Below are positions 62,159-64,000 of a stretch of DNA of 64,000 nt, piece after piece. A program made the position numbers and the translations under genes. This DNA comes from Microtetraspora sp. NBRC 13810. Its GTDB lineage: Bacteria > Actinomycetota > Actinomycetes > Streptosporangiales > Streptosporangiaceae. The stretch lies in assembly GCF_030268685.1 (NCBI RefSeq), contig NZ_BSRQ01000019.1:1-64000 (forward strand), written 5' to 3'. Position 1 is the first letter of the stretch. Each line of letters begins with the position of its first letter. The notes under the pieces were generated by a model. It searched no databases. It saw only the letters and a program-made list of their open reading frames with translations, and was not told the origin of the DNA.

Positions 62159-63208
62159 CCCCGGCGGGCGCCGACTACGGCCGAGGCACCGACCTGCGGC
62201 GGGCCGGACAACCGGCCGCCGCCGCCAGGGGAGCCGGTCGAGGGCCGAACTCGGAGGGCCCCAGAGGGCCGAACTCAGAGGGCCGAACTCGATGGTTGAC
62301 AAGCGCATGGAGACGGCGTGCCCGGGGTATCGGAGAATCGGAATGCGCACCGGCCTCCGACGGCGGAAGCGTGGCACGGCGCCCCTCGGAGCGGTTGCGA
62401 AATGAGGCCCGCGCACACCGCCAATGCGCCCCGGTGAGGCCCGGGCGGCCCGCCACCGTGCCATGATCATGCAACCTTCGTGCAACATTCGGCCCCCACA
62501 AACCCCGCTGATAAACGCTCCACCCCCGAGCCGACCCGAATGCACGTGCATCTGCAATCGCATACTCACGACCCATACCGATACGGAATAGATCACCATT
62601 CGCGGGCGGGAAACGGCAGCTCAACGCCCTGCTGAACGTTTTCTTCCACTACCTGGAACGCCAGGTGTACACCCGCCGGGCACCCGGGGACCCGGCGCCT
62701 CCCCAGGGGCCTCCGGGCACGAATCCGCAGCACAACCGCCCTTTGGCATGATCAACAGGGCGCGGGTTTCGGATAGGCCCTATCACTCCCTAGGTGTTAT
62801 TCCAAACCTCTCATGCTAAAGCGGTAATTGCCTCACTTTTTTATCTTCCCACCCGATCACCCTCGGTCTAATATCAGGGTTTGTGTCTCGGCATAGGTCA
62901 GTTATCCCGTCCCGTCGGGCCGGTGATTCCCTTGACCATGCCCTCACTCGGATGCCGTCGAGGCGGCGCCGATCCACAGTTCAGCCCGCTTTGCACCGGG
63001 AACCCGAGCCATTCGAGCCGCACGGCATTCGGTTCGGCCCGCCACCGGCGATTGTCCAGATGGCCGGGTCCACGGACCAGCGGCGGCGCCTCGGCCTGTA
63101 TCCCACCTGCTGGTTCGACCGAGCGTGTCCGCGTGATGGGGGAAGTGGACCGAACTCTTGGAGAGCGAAGGCGTCTGACGCCCCGCTGGAAGAGGAGGCA
63201 CGTTCAAC
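62159..63208. other. 1.05-kb stretch without a recognised gene
   Basis: Three copies of AGGGCCGAACTC (62241, 62265, 62279) form a local direct repeat. At 62604-62753 a plus-strand frame without a start codon reads KRQLNALLNVFFHYLERQVY and ends at TGA, which looks coding but is unassigned. From about 62755 to 62880 the sequence is AT-richer (GGTCTAATATCAGG) and may hold the promoter of the secreted protein at 63209. Confidence 0.4.
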
Positions 63209-64000
63209 ATGACATCGTCACGGAGGTTTTCCCGCACGACGGTGATCACGACCAGTCTGGCGATCGGCGTCTTCGGCGCGGGCGCCGGGCTGGGAGTTCT
63301 CCTGACCTCCCCGTCGCCATCCGGCGAGCAGTCGATACGCCTGGCGGCCGGCACGTACCGGCTGGACGAGCAGGCCGAGCTGTGGACGTTCGCCCCGACC
63401 GACGGGCCGGAGGCACCCGAGGCGCCGCGCACGGACGAGAACCGCGAACAAGGCGACGACGGCCGATTACGCATCTGCCTGACCACCACGCCCGAGGGCA
63501 GGGTGATCGAGTCCACGGGCAGGGACTGCACGCCGCTGCCGGTGCCGGACGGGAACTCCCGCGACGGCCTGCGCCCGGTCGATCCGGACCGCGACGGTAA
63601 CAGCCAGGACGACCGCGACGGCGGCGGCCAGGACGACCAGGGCCGCAACGATGGCGGCCAGGACGAGCAGGGCCGCGACGGGAGCCCCCCGCGCGACGAC
63701 CCGGGCTCGCCGCCCCCGCACCCGCTTCCCTCCCCGGTGGACACGCCCCCCGCCGGCGCGCCGCAGGATCCCGCGCCCCCGACGCCGGAGCGCTCGTTCG
63801 CGGACGTCTCACCCGCTCCGCCGGGATGCCTGCGCGCTCCGAACGGCGTCCCGCTGGTGCCCGCCGTACGGCCGGGCGAGGGCGGGCGCGGCGGCGACCG
63901 GCAGCTCGGCGCCGGCTGCCCCACCGCGCTCCCGACCGGCTCCCAGGCCCCCACGGCGACCGCGTCCCTCTACACCACCCCGCCGCCCGGCCGGCGCGAC
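63209..64000 (+). CDS. Secreted Asp/Gln/Gly-repeat protein, 5' part
   Basis: The gene starts at ATG behind GAGGAGG (63192-63198) and stays open to the end of the window (264 codons visible). Residues 5-30 are an N-terminal membrane/signal segment (TTVITTSLAIGVFGAGAGLG). Residues 130-160 contain repeats of the type GGQDDQGRNDGGQDEQGRDG, and the rest is Pro-rich. Four cysteines lie outside the repeats. It is probably a cell-wall-associated or secreted protein; no family is recognised. Confidence 0.7.
   Translation, partial: MTSSRRFSRTTVITTSLAIGVFGAGAGLGVLLTSPSPSGEQSIRLAAGTYRLDEQAELWTFAPTDGPEAPEAPRTDENREQGDDGRLRICLTTTPEGRVIESTGRDCTPLPVPDGNSRDGLRPVDPDRDGNSQDDRDGGGQDDQGRNDGGQDEQGRDGSPPRDDPGSPPPHPLPSPVDTPPAGAPQDPAPPTPERSFADVSPAPPGCLRAPNGVPLVPAVRPGEGGRGGDRQLGAGCPTALPTGSQAPTATASLYTTPPPGRRD

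Overview
High-GC actinomycete chromosome segment. The GC-rich third-codon bias, the mycothiol-dependent maleylpyruvate isomerase, a DUF574-type methyltransferase, a WXG100/YbaB locus, an actinobacterial-style cobalamin riboswitch, a ClgR-like operator before a clpP pair, and many TetR/MerR/PadR/IclR regulators all point to a filamentous, polymer-degrading soil actinomycete. A member of the Streptosporangiaceae is my best guess; the genus is not determined from sequence alone.

Layout. 1-3.6 kb: tail of a histidine kinase, a secreted AA10 LPMO, a class IV aminotransferase, an Old Yellow Enzyme homologue lacking the usual substrate-binding His/Asn pair, and an alpha/beta hydrolase. 3.8-10.1 kb: a five-gene chaperone operon dnaK-grpE-dnaJ(CbpA-type)-cbpM-like-clpB. 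10.2-14.8 kb: an RmlD-like reductase, a TetR/[3Fe-4S] ferredoxin/P450 cassette and a secreted CE1-type esterase with a CBM2. 15-17.1 kb: a small WXG/YbaB locus of type VII-secretion flavour. 17.2-22.8 kb: SGNH hydrolase, frameshifted lipoprotein, GNAT, secreted phospholipase A2, an apparently orphan cobalamin riboswitch followed by strong hairpins, DedA protein and a voltage-gated cation channel. 22.9-35.7 kb: a decayed MerR gene, an APH(3')-like kinase, acetyltransferase, SAM methyltransferase, nitronate monooxygenase with a LysR, a DHA2 efflux pump next to a truncated HxlR gene, a CPBP protease/PadR operon, and a TetR/MBL pair. 35.8-40.2 kb: small secreted proteins, including two tandem Asn/Ser/Gly-rich ones, an orphan histidine kinase and a membrane PP2C phosphatase. 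40.4-44.1 kb: a large FAD/Fe-S dehydrogenase and a LysE exporter.

44.3-55 kb is the most coherent metabolic block. An IclR regulator diverges from a gentisate operon (gentisate dioxygenase, fumarylpyruvate hydrolase, mycothiol-dependent maleylpyruvate isomerase). Convergent to it is a tightly overlapping operon ubiD-like/substrate-binding protein/ATPase/permease/ubiX-like. A second IclR diverges from an FAD aromatic hydroxylase. Related palindromes lie in front of the gentisate operon and the ubiD operon, so the whole block looks like one regulon for importing an aromatic carboxylate, decarboxylating it, hydroxylating it and cleaving the ring.

55-64 kb: an IS5-type transposase remnant, alpha-carbonic anhydrase, an AKR/TetR pair with a perfect operator, small secreted proteins, a HAD hydrolase, a clpP pair with a ClgR-type box, a roughly 1 kb stretch without a recognised gene, and the start of a secreted Asp/Gln/Gly-rich protein that runs off the window. 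No tRNA, rRNA or CRISPR array was seen.
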